Shown in pieces: positions 10,777-21,856 of a DNA stretch of 64,000 bases (the stretch's first letter is position 1; every line of letters starts with the position of its first letter). Origin of the DNA: Nelumbo lutea (taxonomy: Eukaryota > Streptophyta > Magnoliopsida > Proteales > Nelumbonaceae); assembly GCA_022828595.1 (NCBI GenBank), contig JAKGHH010000007.1, forward strand, positions 61,864,727 through 61,928,726. The letters are read 5' to 3'. A program made the position numbers and the translations under genes. The notes beneath the pieces were generated by a model. The model was given only the letters and a program-made list of their open reading frames with translations. It did no database searches and was not told where the DNA came from.

Positions 10777-11212
10777 GCGGCTCCCAAGACGTACATGGAC
10801 AAACGAGGCCCAGTTGGCAGCTGATAAGCCTCGGTTTCTTTTTCGCTTCACGGAAATTAGATAAGGACGACCGTAGCATTTCGTGCGAGTGTATTCCATA
10901 AGCGATGGATAAAATGAACATCAACCATCTTGAACGTGTCGAACATGCTATAACCAAGCCTCAAGGTTTATATAAGGGTGACCCTTCACCCTTAGAAGGC
11001 ACACTCACTTAATTGGCATACATATTCTCTGGCTCTGATTTCCAACTTTTTTGTTTACTCCCACCTTTGCATCTTGGTACTCACTTGACTGTTGAAGTCC
11101 GCATTTCTAGATCATCCCCCGGGGTCTTCGATGTTGCTTGTCTTGTAGACTTAGCTGCCAATCTTTGAGATGTTGCTGCCAACAAGGATTCAATGCATTT
11201 TGACTTTTATCA
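10777..11212 (+). repeat. 5' LTR of M1, left-truncated
   Basis: Matches the 3' LTR from about 32030 to 32604. Shared landmarks are GCCCAGTTGGCAG, the TATA region, AGAAGGCACACTCACTTA, ATTGGCATACAT, CCCCCGGG, GTTGCTTGTCTTG and the end CAAGGATTCAA. About the first 300 bases of the full LTR are missing. Unlike the 3' copy, it has no MITE at the CACTTA site (about 11009). Confidence 0.75.
10966..10977 (+). promoter_or_regulatory. TATA box of M1 LTR
   Basis: GTTTATATAAGG lies about 245 bases before the LTR end. The 3' LTR has the equivalent CTATATAAAGG near 32217. This spacing suits a U3 promoter followed by R-U5. Confidence 0.6.
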
Positions 11213-11214
11213 AT

Positions 11215-11232
11215 TGATGTCGCCTATGGGAA
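11215..11232 (+). other. Primer binding site of M1
   Basis: TGATGTCGCCTATGGGAA begins 2 bases after the LTR end. It resembles TGGCGCCGTCTGTGGGAA, the site common in Tat elements, with five differences. It supports the orientation and the LTR boundary. Confidence 0.65.
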
Positions 11233-11273
11233 GACCGAACATAAAAGTCATTGTAGCTTTCTCTCTCACTTAT

Positions 11274-11765
11274 TGTAAGTACATGCAGTTTTTCATCACC
11301 CCAATTACATTACATATATTAAAATAAGGCCACAACACGAAATCTCTTAGAACTTGCGAATGAGCTTAATAACCATCACAGGCTTACGATAAGCTTAACA
11401 ACCATCGCAAATTTATGATGATTTTAATATCCATTGCAGAAATTGGGTTGAGCTTAAAAGCTATCTGGGATCTGCGATGAGCATGGAAGGCCATCCAAGA
11501 CTTGCGATGAGCACAAAGCACCTCTTGGGAGGCACGGTGAACAGTGGGCATCGACTTGGGATAACATCGCCAGTCAGATTCTTGTCCTTTAACACATTGC
11601 TACTAAGAAACTTGTAAAGGGATGTAGCATATGTGTTTTACATGAGAATTCTTAAGAGAAAGGAAACTTTGTCTTTGGAGTATATTGCTAAACACGTGGC
11701 AAAACCCCAATCGGTGCTCCCTTAATAGATGACATAAAGATCCCCTTGCTAATAGGAAAGGTCTT
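11274..11765 (+). other. LTR-like or leader sequence upstream of M1 gag (first part)
   Basis: The segment starts with TGTAAGTACATGC and contains several GCGATGAGC/AACCATCGC words. It ends at the Copia insertion; its continuation is 17325-17566. It resembles the region before gag in M2 (35930-36830), for example GTGGCAAAACCCCAATCGGTG against GTGGCGAAACCC..GGTGCACCC. Either M1 and M2 share a long leader with an internal promoter, or this is an LTR of another Tat family inserted behind the M1 primer site. Confidence 0.5.
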
Positions 11766-12035
11766 TGTTGTAGAATTAGTTTTCTTTTCTTTTTTTTTTT
11801 TCTGTTAGGGTAATGTCAGCATTCTTTTCTTTGTTTGAGTTCTTATTATTAGGGTGGGCCACTAGGGGCATGCTTCAATTACTGTTTCTTTTATTTTACA
11901 TCATGTTAATACAGAATAGGAAAATGGGAGTTGCCAACTTCAGTTTTTTTTTTTTTTTACTTTCAAACACTTTCTCTTCTCTTCTATTCGTATCTCTCTT
12001 CTCTCCTCTCCTCTCTCTCTTCTGGAAAGAAAAGA
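11766..12035 (+). repeat. 5' LTR of Copia element
   Basis: Begins TGTTGTAGAATTAG and ends GGAAAGAAAAGA. It matches the 3' LTR at 17049-17324 through GTGGGCCACTAGGGGCATGC and TTTTATTTTACATCATGTTA. The CT-rich downstream part is typical of Copia R-U5. Confidence 0.9.
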
Positions 12036-12047
12036 TGGTATCGGAGC
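12036..12047 (+). other. Primer binding site of Copia element
   Basis: TGGTATCGGAGC directly follows the LTR. It is complementary to the 3' end of initiator tRNA-Met except for one change (usual form TGGTATCAGAGC). Confidence 0.9.
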
Positions 12048-12679
12048 ATAACTCTAGGCGATAGTCCTTCCACCCAGTTTTTGACTCTTGGGCAGTAAAG
12101 GCAAAAAACCCTAATTGGAACTGATTAGAACCTAGTTTTCTGGGTTCTTCCTTGGTCGTAGCACCACAGTAACCCTAGTAGGAGGCTGATGCTGTGAAGG
12201 CTCTCTTTCTTTTGGCTGATGCTATGAAGACTCAATCTTGGAACTGCACCTTCGTACAAGTGTTGTATAGGGATGTGTGATTCCCTTTTTTTGTCATAGG
12301 TATGTGTTATGATTGGTTGATGTGTGTTGTGCATAGACCAATGATAATTGAAGTCTAATTTTTTGGACTATTCTTGGATGGTTTGAGTGCTGCTAGAGGA
12401 TTTCAGAAGTGTAGTTGCTATCTATGGACTGTTTTTTGAACAGTTTGGTTGAAGTCCAATTTCCTAGATAGTTTGACTATTTCTAGAGGATTTCAGCAAT
12501 GTTTCTGGACTATTTAGTGGCTGCCATTAGATTTCAGCTGTGGGTCCTTTGTTTCAAAAGCATATTTTTGAGTATTTAGTGCCCTAGTTGTAATTGTGAG
12601 AGTTAGTAGTTGAGTGGGGATTAGTCTTGTGGCACCTGTGGTTTAAGTTTTCTCTTGTAACCTTTGTTTTTTGTTAGTG

Positions 12680-13620
12680 GAAAATGATGATTCTGCCTCA
12701 TCTGGGGTTATATCAACCCGTAGTACAGTTGGTATGGGAGCTGAAAATATTGATATTTCCTATGCCAATTACTCCTTTGAATGGCCTGAACTACCTAGAG
12801 TGGGCTGAAGGTGTAAAACTTTACATAACGGCCAAGAGGAAAAAGTTGGGTACATAAATGGAAGAGTGAAAGAACCCAAGAATGGAACAGCTGAACATGA
12901 TAGGTGGGACCAAAAAAACAGTATGATGATGCCCTGGCTTCTGGAAGCCATGGAACCTGATGTGAAGAAGAACTTTATGTGGGTAGACACCGCTAGTGAA
13001 ATATAGGAACAGGCCAAAACCACTTATTCTGAGCAGAGGCACCATGCTAAGATTTACCAATTACAAGCTGAATCCTCACCTTGTAAACATGGGAATCGTA
13101 GTTTGTCAGCCTATTATTCAGCCCTTACTTCAGTATAGAAGGCGTTGGACCACTATCAGGCTATAGAGTGGAAATATGATGATGATGCCAAAGCTTATAA
13201 GAGGTTGGTTTCTCAACAACGGTTTTTGATTTCTTGTTGGGACTAAACCCTATATATGAACCTCTTAGAGTTCATATTTTGGGAAGTAAAGAGTTGCCTT
13301 CAGTTTAATAAGTGTATGCTCTTGTCCAACTTGAAGAAGGTAGAAGAAGTATGATGGTTACAACTGAGGGAGAGCAATAGGTGGCATTAGCTGCAATGGA
13401 TGGTAACAATATGGGAAAGAAGAGTAATTCCATGATGACAAGGACAAGTTGTTCTATACCCACTATTGGTGTTCAAGACATACACGTGACACATGTTGGG
13501 AGTTCTATGGGAGCCCAAAGTGTGTTGTAGATAACTAAGAACATGGTAAGGTGTAGGGTCAGAAGAAGTCTAATACATCAAATCATGTAACAAATATGGC
13601 AACTCAAGATACTTAGTCTG
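12680..13620 (+). pseudogene. Copia gag, broken
   Basis: Translation across frames gives a Copia-type gag: SYANYSFEWPEL near the N-terminus, then WDQKNSMMMPWLLEAMEPDV, KTTYSEQRHHAKIYQLQ and ISCWD/NLLEFIFWE where the FLxGLNPxYEPLRxxILG motif is expected (about 13225-13290). Stops occur at many positions. No intact zinc knuckle is visible. It would have encoded the capsid protein. Confidence 0.7.
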
Positions 13621-13625
13621 CTGGG

Positions 13626-13898
13626 GTGTTGACTAGTATTACTCGGGAGTACTTCACTTGTTCTGACCCCAAGGAAGATATCATGAATTCCTTCAGAAAT
13701 CACTTGGAATCATGTGGTTGGGCCTTACGCCAAATGGACAGTTTATTCACTAGTACCCCTTCTACTTCATTTGCGTCTACATTAGGTAATGCAGCCTCTG
13801 CCTTCCATGTATCTACTACCCCTGATTCCCCCTGGATCATTAACTCAGAGGCCTCCAATCACATGACCAGTAAGCCAAAACCTTTTTCGGTCTTATAA
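13626..13898 (+). pseudogene. Copia protease, active site mutated
   Basis: The frame contains SPWIINSEASNHMT, where Copia proteases have the pattern W-I-[IL]-D-S-G-A-S-x-H-M-T. The catalytic Asp is Asn and the following Gly is Glu, so the enzyme would be dead. The preceding residues are gag-protease linker. Confidence 0.75.
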
Positions 13899-14233
13899 CC
13901 TTTTTGCCAGGAAGGGATAAGGTGAGACTTGTGATGGATCATTCTCCTCCATTATAGGCCAAGGATCAATATCCCTTCCTCATGGACTTAACTTTGAATA
14001 ATGTTTTGTATGCTCCTCAATTTCGCATCAATCTGCTTTCCATTACTAGTATCACAAACTCTTTAAACTGCAATGTGACCTTTTTTCCTAGTTCATGTGT
14101 TTTTAGGATCTAGCTTTTGGGAGGACGATTGGTAGAGGAAGCTTGTGGATGATCTTTACACTCTTGACAACAAGGCTGGTTTCTCGGTTTATCTTCAGAG
14201 TCGCATAGTCAGTCAAATAAGAGTCAAATTTTT

Positions 14234-14760
14234 TTGTGGAATAATCGGTTAAGTCATGTGTCTTTTGAAATAATGAAATTTTTGTTTCCTCATTTATTTA
14301 AGTCATTATCAATATCAGATTTCCGTGTCAAAACATGTCAATTGAGCAAGCAATGCGGAACAACATTTCATTCAAGTAATAAAAGATCAAATTTCCCTTT
14401 TCATATTGTGTATTTTAATGTGTGGGGGCCTACTACTATAACTTTGGAGGGCGGGTATAAGTATTTTATCACATTGATTGATGATTTCTTCTGTTATACA
14501 TGGGTGTTTCCCATGCATAGTAGAGATGAAGTTCCAAAGGTTGTGTAGGATTTCTAGAGGATGGTGTTTACACCAATTTCATGTTGAAATTCAAAATTTT
14601 TCAATCAGATAATGCAAAGGAGTATTTCCATGGTGAGCTCAATGAGTTCTTTGCTTCCCATGGATCCATTCATAGGAGCTTATGTGCAAGAACACCGCAA
14701 CAAAATGGTGTTGTGGAGAGAAAGAACAGACACTTCCTTGAGGTTGCATGAGGGATGATG
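14234..14760 (+). pseudogene. Copia integrase, broken
   Basis: WNNRLSHVSFEIMKFLFPHL followed by KTCQLSKQ corresponds to the HHCC zinc region and pre-core of Copia integrases. VYFNVWGP and YKYFITLIDDF follow, aligned with the first core Asp region (D to N in FNVWG) and with the LIDD segment. A stop at 14547 breaks the frame, and later fragments FQSDNAKEYF and RTPQQNGVVERKNRH hold the second Asp and the core Glu. Confidence 0.8.
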
Positions 14761-14809
14761 TTACACATGAATGTACCAAATTGTTTTTGCATAGATGCTG
14801 CATTAACTA

Positions 14810-15730
14810 TTGCTTATGTTATCAATCACATGCCTTACCAAAGTGCTGAACTACAAGGCCCCTCATCAGTTGTTGTTTCCCCAATCTCCTTTGTTTTCCA
14901 TTCTCATGAGAGTTTTTTTGCTTATCATTCTTTTGTCCATTGATTTATTCCCATCTCGTGGTAAGTTAGACCCTCGATCTATTCCATGTATCTTTCTAGG
15001 ATATCCCTCTACTCAAAAGGTTTACCGATGCTTTGATCTCATTGATCATAAGTCCTTTCTCTTTATGGATGTCTCCTTTTTTGAGTCTGAACCATTCTTT
15101 CCTGTTTCCCCTCAGGGGGAGAGTAGCATGGAAGAGGAGAAGCATGTCCAAGTCCGTCAAGTCTCTCTTCCTTTCTATTCTGAATCCTACTCCTTTTTCA
15201 TGTCTTCAAACGTGCACGTTGTAGAGATCAACACTGTGGCAAAAGATGTGGAGCAACCAAACACTGAGCAACCGACACCTTCAGACTCCCAAGAGGTAAG
15301 TCCAAATGAACTAGGTACTATCCCACCTCTTGATACCCTAACTCCCTCTTCAGTTGTGGATGACCTTCACATTCCTATTGCTCAAAGAAAGGGAGTCGGG
15401 TCATGCACTACAAAACACCGCATTACCCAGTATATCTCCTATGACCACATTTCCCCCTCTTATCGTGCATTCCCATCTGTAGTTGACAACATACCTATAC
15501 CCAAAAGTGTTGCAAAGGCTTTAAAATACCCTAAATGGACAGATGCTATGAAGGAGGAGATTAATGTCCTCCATAAGAATCAAGCTTGGGAGTTGGTGGA
15601 TCTTCCAAGGGGGAATGACCCAGTAGGGTGCAAATGGGTGTTTATAGTGAAACACAAGGGGGACGGGATAGTTGAAAGGTATAAAGAAAGGTTAGTAGCA
15701 AAAGGGTACACTCAAGTCTATTGGTGTTGA
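14810..15730 (+). pseudogene. Copia integrase C-terminus to start of RT
   Basis: 306 open codons. They cover the GKLDPRSIPCIFLGYPSTQK integrase tail, the CFDLIDHKSFLFMDVSFFES motif, a variable linker, and the start of RT (ALKYPKWTDAMKEEINVLHK, then WELVDLPRGNDPVGCKWVF, then RYKERLVAKGYTQ). The frame fails just before YDETLAPVAKMNSI, which continues in another frame at about 15732. Nothing here suggests a host gene. Confidence 0.85.
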
Positions 15731-16990
15731 CTATGATGAGACGCTTGCTCCAGTAGCTAAGATGAACTCAATTCGAGTTCTTCTTATCATTGGTTACAAA
15801 CCTTGATTGGGAATTGCATTAGTTGGATATAAGGAATGCCTTCTTAAATGATAACTTGGAGGAGGAGGTGTACATGGTTCAACCCTAGGGTTCTGTGCCA
15901 AAGGGAGTGAAAATAAGGTGTGCAAGCTAGGAAAGTCTCTCTGTGGTTTAAAACAACCCCAGTGTGTGGTTCAGCAAATTTCATATGATGGTCCAACAAA
16001 TAGGATTCAAACAATGTCAGTCCTGATCACAATCTCTTTGTGAAGAGATGTCAGGAAACAGGTTGTTGTACTGATAATGTATGTGGATGATATCATCATT
16101 ATAGGAAACTGGAGCTCAGAAATGCAAAGGTTGAAGATGTTCCTAGCCTCCAAATTTAAAGTGAAAGATTTGGGTCCACTAAAATACTTTCTTGGAATTG
16201 AAGTTGCCCATCCAAAAAGGGGCATCTTTATTTCTCAAAGGAAGTATGTCCTTGATTTGTTACAAGACACAAGCAAGTTAGGAGCAAAGTTAATAGATAC
16301 TCCTATAGATGTAGATCATAAACTAGGTGATTGCAATGGTGAACCTATGAAAGATGTGAAACAGTTCCAAAGATTAGTGGAAAGGTTGTTTTATTTGTCC
16401 ATGACACGTCCAGACATTGCTTATTCACTTGGGGTCCTGAGCCAATTCATGCATTCCCCTAAGAGACCACACATGGAGGTAGCAAAGAGGATTCTTAGGT
16501 ATTTGAAGAAGTATCCAAGAACAGAGTTGTTATTCAGCAAACATAATCATCTAGGAGTGGAAGTCTATACAGATGTTGACTGGGCAGGTGTTGTGGATGA
16601 TAGAAAGTCCACAAGTGGGTACTGTACTTTTGTAGGAGGAAATCTAGTGACCTGGATAAGCAAAAAATACAGTGTAGTTGCGAGGATCAAGTGTTGAAGC
16701 AGAGTATAGGGTTATGGCACATGGGGTTGTTGAAAATACATTGGCTGAAGAATCTTCTAGGGGAACTTGGGATAACTGTTCACAATCCTATGTCTCTTTA
16801 CTATTGACAATAAGGCAACTATAAATATTGCTAGGCAATCCTATCCTACACGATAGGACCAAGCATATTGAAGTGTACAAGAACTTCATAAGAGAAAAAC
16901 TGCGAGAAGGGAGAAATTTGTACTCCTTATGTCAACTCCAAGGAGCAACTAGCTGATGTTCTCACAAAAGGGTTTCCATAATTGCGGCAT
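15731..16990 (+). pseudogene. Copia RT and RNase H, broken
   Basis: Out-of-frame pieces cover YDETLAPVAKMNSI and the LDIRNAFLNDNLEEEVYM region. The frame from 16077 opens with MYVDDIIIIG, which holds the catalytic YVDD. It continues through KFKVKDLGPLKYFLGIEV, then RLVERLFYLSMTRPDIAY, VAKRILRYLKKYPRTELLF and TDVDWAGVVDDRKSTSGYC, the RNase H start. The RNase H end (EAEYRVMAHGV) has shifted frame near 16695. Confidence 0.85.
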
Positions 16991-17033
16991 AATGAGTTGT
17001 GTGACAAGCTGGGCATGACAGATATATTTAGTC

Positions 17034-17048
17034 CAACTTGAGGGGGAG
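17034..17048 (+). other. Polypurine tract of Copia element
   Basis: AACTTGAGGGGGAG sits directly before the 3' LTR. It is the common plant Copia plus-strand primer sequence. Confidence 0.85.
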
Positions 17049-17324
17049 TGTTGTTAAAATTAGTTTTTTTTTTCTTTATTTTCTGTCAGATCTAGGATGC
17101 TATCAAGATGTTCTTTTCTTTGGTTAAGTTCTTATTATTAGGTGGGCCACTAGGGGCATGCTTGTAATTACTGTTTCTTTTATTTTACATCATGTTAATA
17201 CAAATAGGAAGCTGGGAACCACCAGCTTCATTTCTTCTTACTCTCAAACACTTTTTCTCTCTATTCTTTTTGTATCTCTCTTCTATCCTCTCCCCTCTCT
17301 CTTCTCTCTTCTGGAAAGAAAAGA
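17049..17324 (+). repeat. 3' LTR of Copia element
   Basis: Begins TGTTGTTAAAATTAG and ends GGAAAGAAAAGA. It aligns over its whole length with the LTR at 11766-12035, with small indels in the T and CT tracts. Confidence 0.9.
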
Positions 17325-17566
17325 GCCTCCGTTTTGATCCTTCTCCTTATAGCCTTGGGGTCCTCTCCATAAAAAGGGGAATAATTCTCCCCCACAATAG
17401 ACAATATCATATTACTTTGATCTAGGGCTTCTTAGAAGAGGACTCTTCCTTCTCTCCTCTCTTCCCCTCTCTTCCTCACATTTTCTCTCTTTCCTGTCCC
17501 CTTCTCCATACTTATGGAGACTCAACCAACCTCCATCACCTTGCCACTGTGCCAACACTTATCATA
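17325..17566 (+). other. Leader or LTR-like sequence upstream of M1 gag (second part)
   Basis: Continues the segment interrupted at 11765. It contains CTCCATAAAAAGGGG (about 17366), a TATA-like motif in the same relative place as CTCCATAAATAGAG in M2, followed by CT-rich DNA. I see no primer binding site between it and the gag ATG at 17567. Confidence 0.5.
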
Positions 17567-19140
17567 ATGTCTTCACCAAAGAATAAGGAAACCCAAGCCA
17601 AAGGATCTTCCTCTAGGGGATAACTCTAGAACGTTAAGCCCTTTATGACGCTAAGGGGGTAAGTGGTAAGTAGTTTGAAGACCTTGTACACCTAGTCAAA
17701 AGCATGGACATCCGCATGCAATCCTAGGAAGAGTAAGTGGCTACAATCAGATAGCAACCATTTGAGAGCAGCTCGATGCACCTGCAAGGTCATAACTCCT
17801 ACCATGGAACCAAGATAATAGACAACTCACACCACCAGAGATTCCTCTGCCTCATCTTGCAACAGTCATGACAGTCTTGCCTAGACCTACATGTTAGAGA
17901 AGCAGGACCACATATATGTCCCTGCAGAAAAGGGAAGCAGAGTAACCTCTTCCCATAGGTTTGACAACTCATGCTCCGTGGCAATTTCCTGGTGAGATAG
18001 ATACAAGAGGTAACCTCGACGTGAACCAGTCAAAAGTTGGCTTGGCCCTAGGAATGATCATCATGCTAATTCATCCAGAAATTGAGAACCCAACTAATTA
18101 GACACCTCAAGTGCCTCGAAGCTTACTAGGGCATTGCCTTAGTGGTTGAGATACTCTTTGAACCACGCTGTAAATATTTCAAGGCTCTAACTTTGGAATC
18201 ATATGATGGAACCATCGACCCAATTGACCATGTCAAGAGCTTCCAATCTCTCATGTTGTTGTACAAGGCCTCAAAGGCAAGCACATGCCTGGCCTTCCCA
18301 ACCACATTCTAATAGATAGCTCAAATGTGGTACTCAGGACTTGCACCGGGCTCCATCAAGAACTAGGAGCAGTTCTTCGAGTTATTCATGATGCACTTCG
18401 CTACCATCCACGACATCTGAAGATTGCTACTAGTCTCATGAATATTTAAGCAATGGCCAAAAGAGAGCCTCTGAGAGTACGTCCAGAGGTTCAACTTAGA
18501 GGCATTCCAAGTCCATGACCTCAATCTAGCGATCGCAGTTGTACTAGCTATATATGGAGTCAAGGATAATTGCCTCTAATGCTCCTTAGCCAAGAAGTCA
18601 CCCCAGAACATGGAAGGCTTCCTCAGTTGTGTTGAGAAATACATGAATGGCGAAGAGGTAATCTGTGCACAAGGGAACTAGGGGGACAAGAAGAAGAGAA
18701 AGGACAGAGAGGAGGATCAAGGTGAGAGTAAAGACAAGCGAAGCTTAAGTAAAGGAGGACCATCCAAACAATCCCAACCGCCAGCTAAATGCTTCCGGAC
18801 TCCCTCCAGAAGGTATAAAACTTACTATTGAACGTGAAGAAGGAGGAGATCTTGATGCAAATAAAAAAATGGACTACCTAAAGTGGCCCCCATGCATGAA
18901 AGGTAACCCGACAAACAGGAATCAGGACCGATACTGCCAATTTCACGGGGACAATGGGAATGACACCAAATGCTTTTAGGACCTAAAGAATAGGATCAAG
19001 GACCTAAATCAACATGGCTACATGAAATAGTTTGCTAAGAAAGATGTCCAACCTTCTGAGAAGCCGAAAGACTAGCAAGAAGGAGGTTGAGGGAAGAAGT
19101 ACTCACTAGTGTGAACACAATGGTTGCTGGTGGGTTCAAT
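17567..19140 (+). pseudogene. gag of Tat element M1, decayed
   Basis: Starts MSSPKNKETQAKGSSSRG, similar to MASKKDQP in M2. The capsid core reads YDGTIDPIDHVKSFQSLMLL, then SKASTCLAFPTTF and MWYSGLAPGSIKN, with EYVQRFNLEAFQVHDLN further on. This is the pattern of Tat-type gag (YDGTxDPxDHL, AFPxTLxGxA, WFSxLxPGSI). A basic region KKKRKDREEDQGESKDKR follows. In-frame stops are frequent (for example after SSSRG), so no protein is possible. Confidence 0.75.
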
Positions 19141-19429
19141 AGTGGCTAGGTGCAACCACTTTGCCCCAAGAAAGTATTAGTTTTGGGAGTTGTAATTCAA
19201 AAGAAAATAACCCATCTCCAAAGTGGTCAAGGATCAATTAGACGATCTCGTTCAATGATGATGACCTGAGAGGTGCCCACCTCCTATCTTTTTTAAAAGC
19301 CTTTGAGAAGATGAACATGATTGGAAGTGGATCGTCTAGACTAATGTACCTTTGGTCAGTTTAGTGGGGATGTAAGTTTGTCTGGTTAGGAAGATAAGCT
19401 TATTGGTAACAACAAGGACCAAATAGAAC

Positions 19430-19784
19430 AAGGCAACTGTAATGACTAATTCTTAGTAGTTAACACTCATTTGCCCTATAATGGTGATCCTAGGCTAGCC
19501 AATTTTTTACATCCTCCGAGCCATTGTATCAACCTACCACCTTGCCATGAAAGTTCTCAACTGAGTAAGGGATCAAGGTAGTTCAGGGAGATCAACTCGA
19601 ATTGAGAAATTGCTATATGGCAGTGCTAAAAGGAACAGGGAAGCAATTGCTATTAGTTGACCTCGACCTTGACCCGCTTGGAAGAGGCCAACAACAATTG
19701 GGATAACCCATGGGAAAGTGGTCTTGGTTCCTCTTTTTGAGACAAAACCTAAAAAGAAGGTATAGATTGGGTCGCTCCTTCAAG
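19430..19784 (+). pseudogene. Protease region of M1, truncated by element B
   Basis: Broken translation gives NxxLICPIMVILG*PIFYILRA, then VSTYHLAMKVLN. This matches the YNAILGRPxLNxLxAVVSTYHLxMKFPT segment at the end of Tat proteases. The text stops at the insertion point of element B, and the RT continues at 26294. Confidence 0.65.
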
Positions 19785-19789
19785 AACCC

Positions 19790-21356
19790 TGATGGGTTGT
19801 CGAAGCCCTCAAAATTAATACTAGTCCCACAATAAAATATTAATAGTAAAAGTGGTACTAGGGTCGAATCCCACAGGAAGCTAAACAATAATCTCTTAGC
19901 CGAATGGATAATATAATTGAGTGGGAAAATTTAATAACTAAAATTAAAGAATAAGAAAAGAATAACAAACTAAATAAACAAGATAAAATTAGTCTTACCG
20001 AATTCTGGTTCAAAAGGTTCGAGTTGAATCAATTGGCCATCGATCCTAGAGTAAATTCAGCAGTCTTGCAATTCAAGCATTTAACCTTAGATTTATTAGG
20101 ATAGCCCTAATAAACCTTGTGTTTTCCTAAATCAGTTGACCAAACCCAGCCTTCGATCAACACTTATCATTAATCAACTGGGTACGATAGCGCTCTATAT
20201 TAATGAATGATAGCATTAATCTTTGTGAAAATAGTTAAACCAAAATAACAATAATTGAGATAGCTGCAATTATTGAATCTTATTCCATCAATTCCCTTTA
20301 GGTTAAAACATGTCAATATATTGGTCAAAGGCTGTCATGAACAATTGACCCAGAAAGATATTAACCTAATTGCTACTTGTACCACTAATCGTGACAATTA
20401 CGAATCACCGAAACCATGGATAGCAGTAGGAACATCAACATTAATTCAGTTTGTCAAACTAATTAACATTAACAATCCAATAAAAAATATGCTCAAGAAT
20501 TAATGAATAGTTGAATTAGAAAGCAAGAAAATAAATTAACTATAGAACCTCACAATGGCACAATCGAACCTCCCCCTTGAACCAGAAAAAGAAACTTAGC
20601 TGCTCATGATCTGCACAATCTCCATGCTCTACTTCTCTATGGCCGAACTGCTTTCTTGAGTTTCTTGATTTTCTTGGTGATCTCTTGGATCTTGGAGTGA
20701 GTGATGATAGAGCTGGTTCACCCCCCTCTTTATATAGCCAAATGAGATGGCTGTTTTCCAACTCCTTCTAGGAGATCATCTTATTTTCATGGAGTCTTGA
20801 TCTTCTTTGAACTAATCCTATCCAATCTCTTATCTATTGATTTAATCTCAATATTCTTATCTCTCTAGAATTACATTCAAGACTTTAGATCTGATAAGAC
20901 TCTCTCCTTAGAGATTACATTCGAAATTGGGACTCTTAACTCTTGATTTCGAGTTGAGTTGCTTTGATAATTTGGGTTGTTTCAAGGTACTTCTGTGAGT
21001 TGGGGTTCAGTTTGAAATGGGCCTGGCTACGAACTTGCTCTGAATTTAGGCTCATTTTCGTACTCGATGCGAGCCGAATCTATCAAAACCTAAAACATAA
21101 AAGTTGTGGGTCTTCCATTCGTCTTTCTAATGCCTCTTGAATTGTCCAATTCAGAGTCCGGAATTGAGAGTTATGCCCAGATTACTGACTGTTGTCGAAA
21201 CTGTGCAAAATCATTCAAATTGCCTTGTTTTCTTCCAATTGCCTTCTTTCTTGCCCTGAATCGTAATACAAGAGTAATAAGTCCATTTAAGTGCTAAATT
21301 GATGTAAAAGAGTGAATATTAGGGGATAAAAATAGGGTACTTTTTAGTCTCATTCA
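19790..21356 (-). repeat. 3' LTR of element B
   Basis: 1567 bp; on the minus strand it starts TGAATGAGACT (mutated from TGATGAGA) and ends AACCCATCA. It aligns with the 5' LTR at 24718-26293 throughout. The TATA region (CCCTCTTTATATAGCC on the plus strand) is near 20726-20741. Confidence 0.9.
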
Positions 21357-21377
21357 AAATCCCCCCACACTTAAACT
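21357..21377 (-). other. Polypurine tract of element B
   Basis: On the minus strand, AGTTTAAGTGTGGGGGGATTT, touching the 3' LTR. Confidence 0.85.
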
Positions 21378-21645
21378 TTCCCCCGTCCTCGGGCAAGACA
21401 AAATTCAAACAAAAATAAAACAAGAACAAACTAACTATCCTACCGATTTTTAAACTCAACTCTTCTTCATCTTTCTCCCAAATATTCTAGGTTAACTATT
21501 TTCAAACCGTTAAATCAACACAACCAAGTCATACACGACTCATTCATCAGTCAAATCCAATTTTTCACTACTGCAAACCAGGTAGTAAATCAGGGAAAAC
21601 CTTTTTATATTCTCTCTTTTTATTTTCTTTTTCTCTCATCTGAAG

Positions 21646-21856
21646 AAGTGAGTGCATTTTATGCTCCATCTCACTTTTGGATTACTTGGTCAGTAGGTGC
21701 ATTTTATGCTCCATCCTACTGTTTGAATTGCTAGCTAGTAGGTGCATTTTATGCTCCGTCCTACTATCAGATGACTTGGCTGGTAGGTGCATTTTATGCT
21801 CCATCCTACCATCGGATTACTTGATCGGTAGGCACATTTTATGCTCCATCCTACAA
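21646..21856 (-). repeat. Five stem-loop repeats of element B with changed arms
   Basis: The copies, with plus-strand arms, are AAGTGAG/CTCACTT (21646-21652 with 21670-21676), CAGTAGG/CCTACTG (21691-21697 with 21715-21721), TAGTAGG/CCTACTA (21736-21742 with 21760-21766), TGGTAGG/CCTACCA (21781-21787 with 21805-21811), and a fifth with 5 remaining pairs (ends about 21854). The 17-nt centre TGCATTTTATGCTCCAT is nearly constant. Compared with A, D and E, both arms have changed together, so pairing is kept. Confidence 0.85.

Larger units (their letters stand above)
11766..17324 (+). mobile_element. Ty1/Copia LTR retrotransposon, nearly full length, decayed
   Basis: LTRs of 270 and 276 bp, an initiator-tRNA-Met primer site, then gag, protease, integrase, RT and RNase H in the Copia order, and a polypurine tract. 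The host sequence is the pre-gag region of M1. The flanking 5-mers are GTCTT and GCCTC, so any target duplication has decayed. Many stops and frameshifts show it is inactive. Confidence 0.9.

Noticed and set aside
14810..15730. Host gene of 306 codons
   Set aside because: It is the integrase tail and RT start of the Copia element (LGYPSTQK, then ALKYPKWTDAM).
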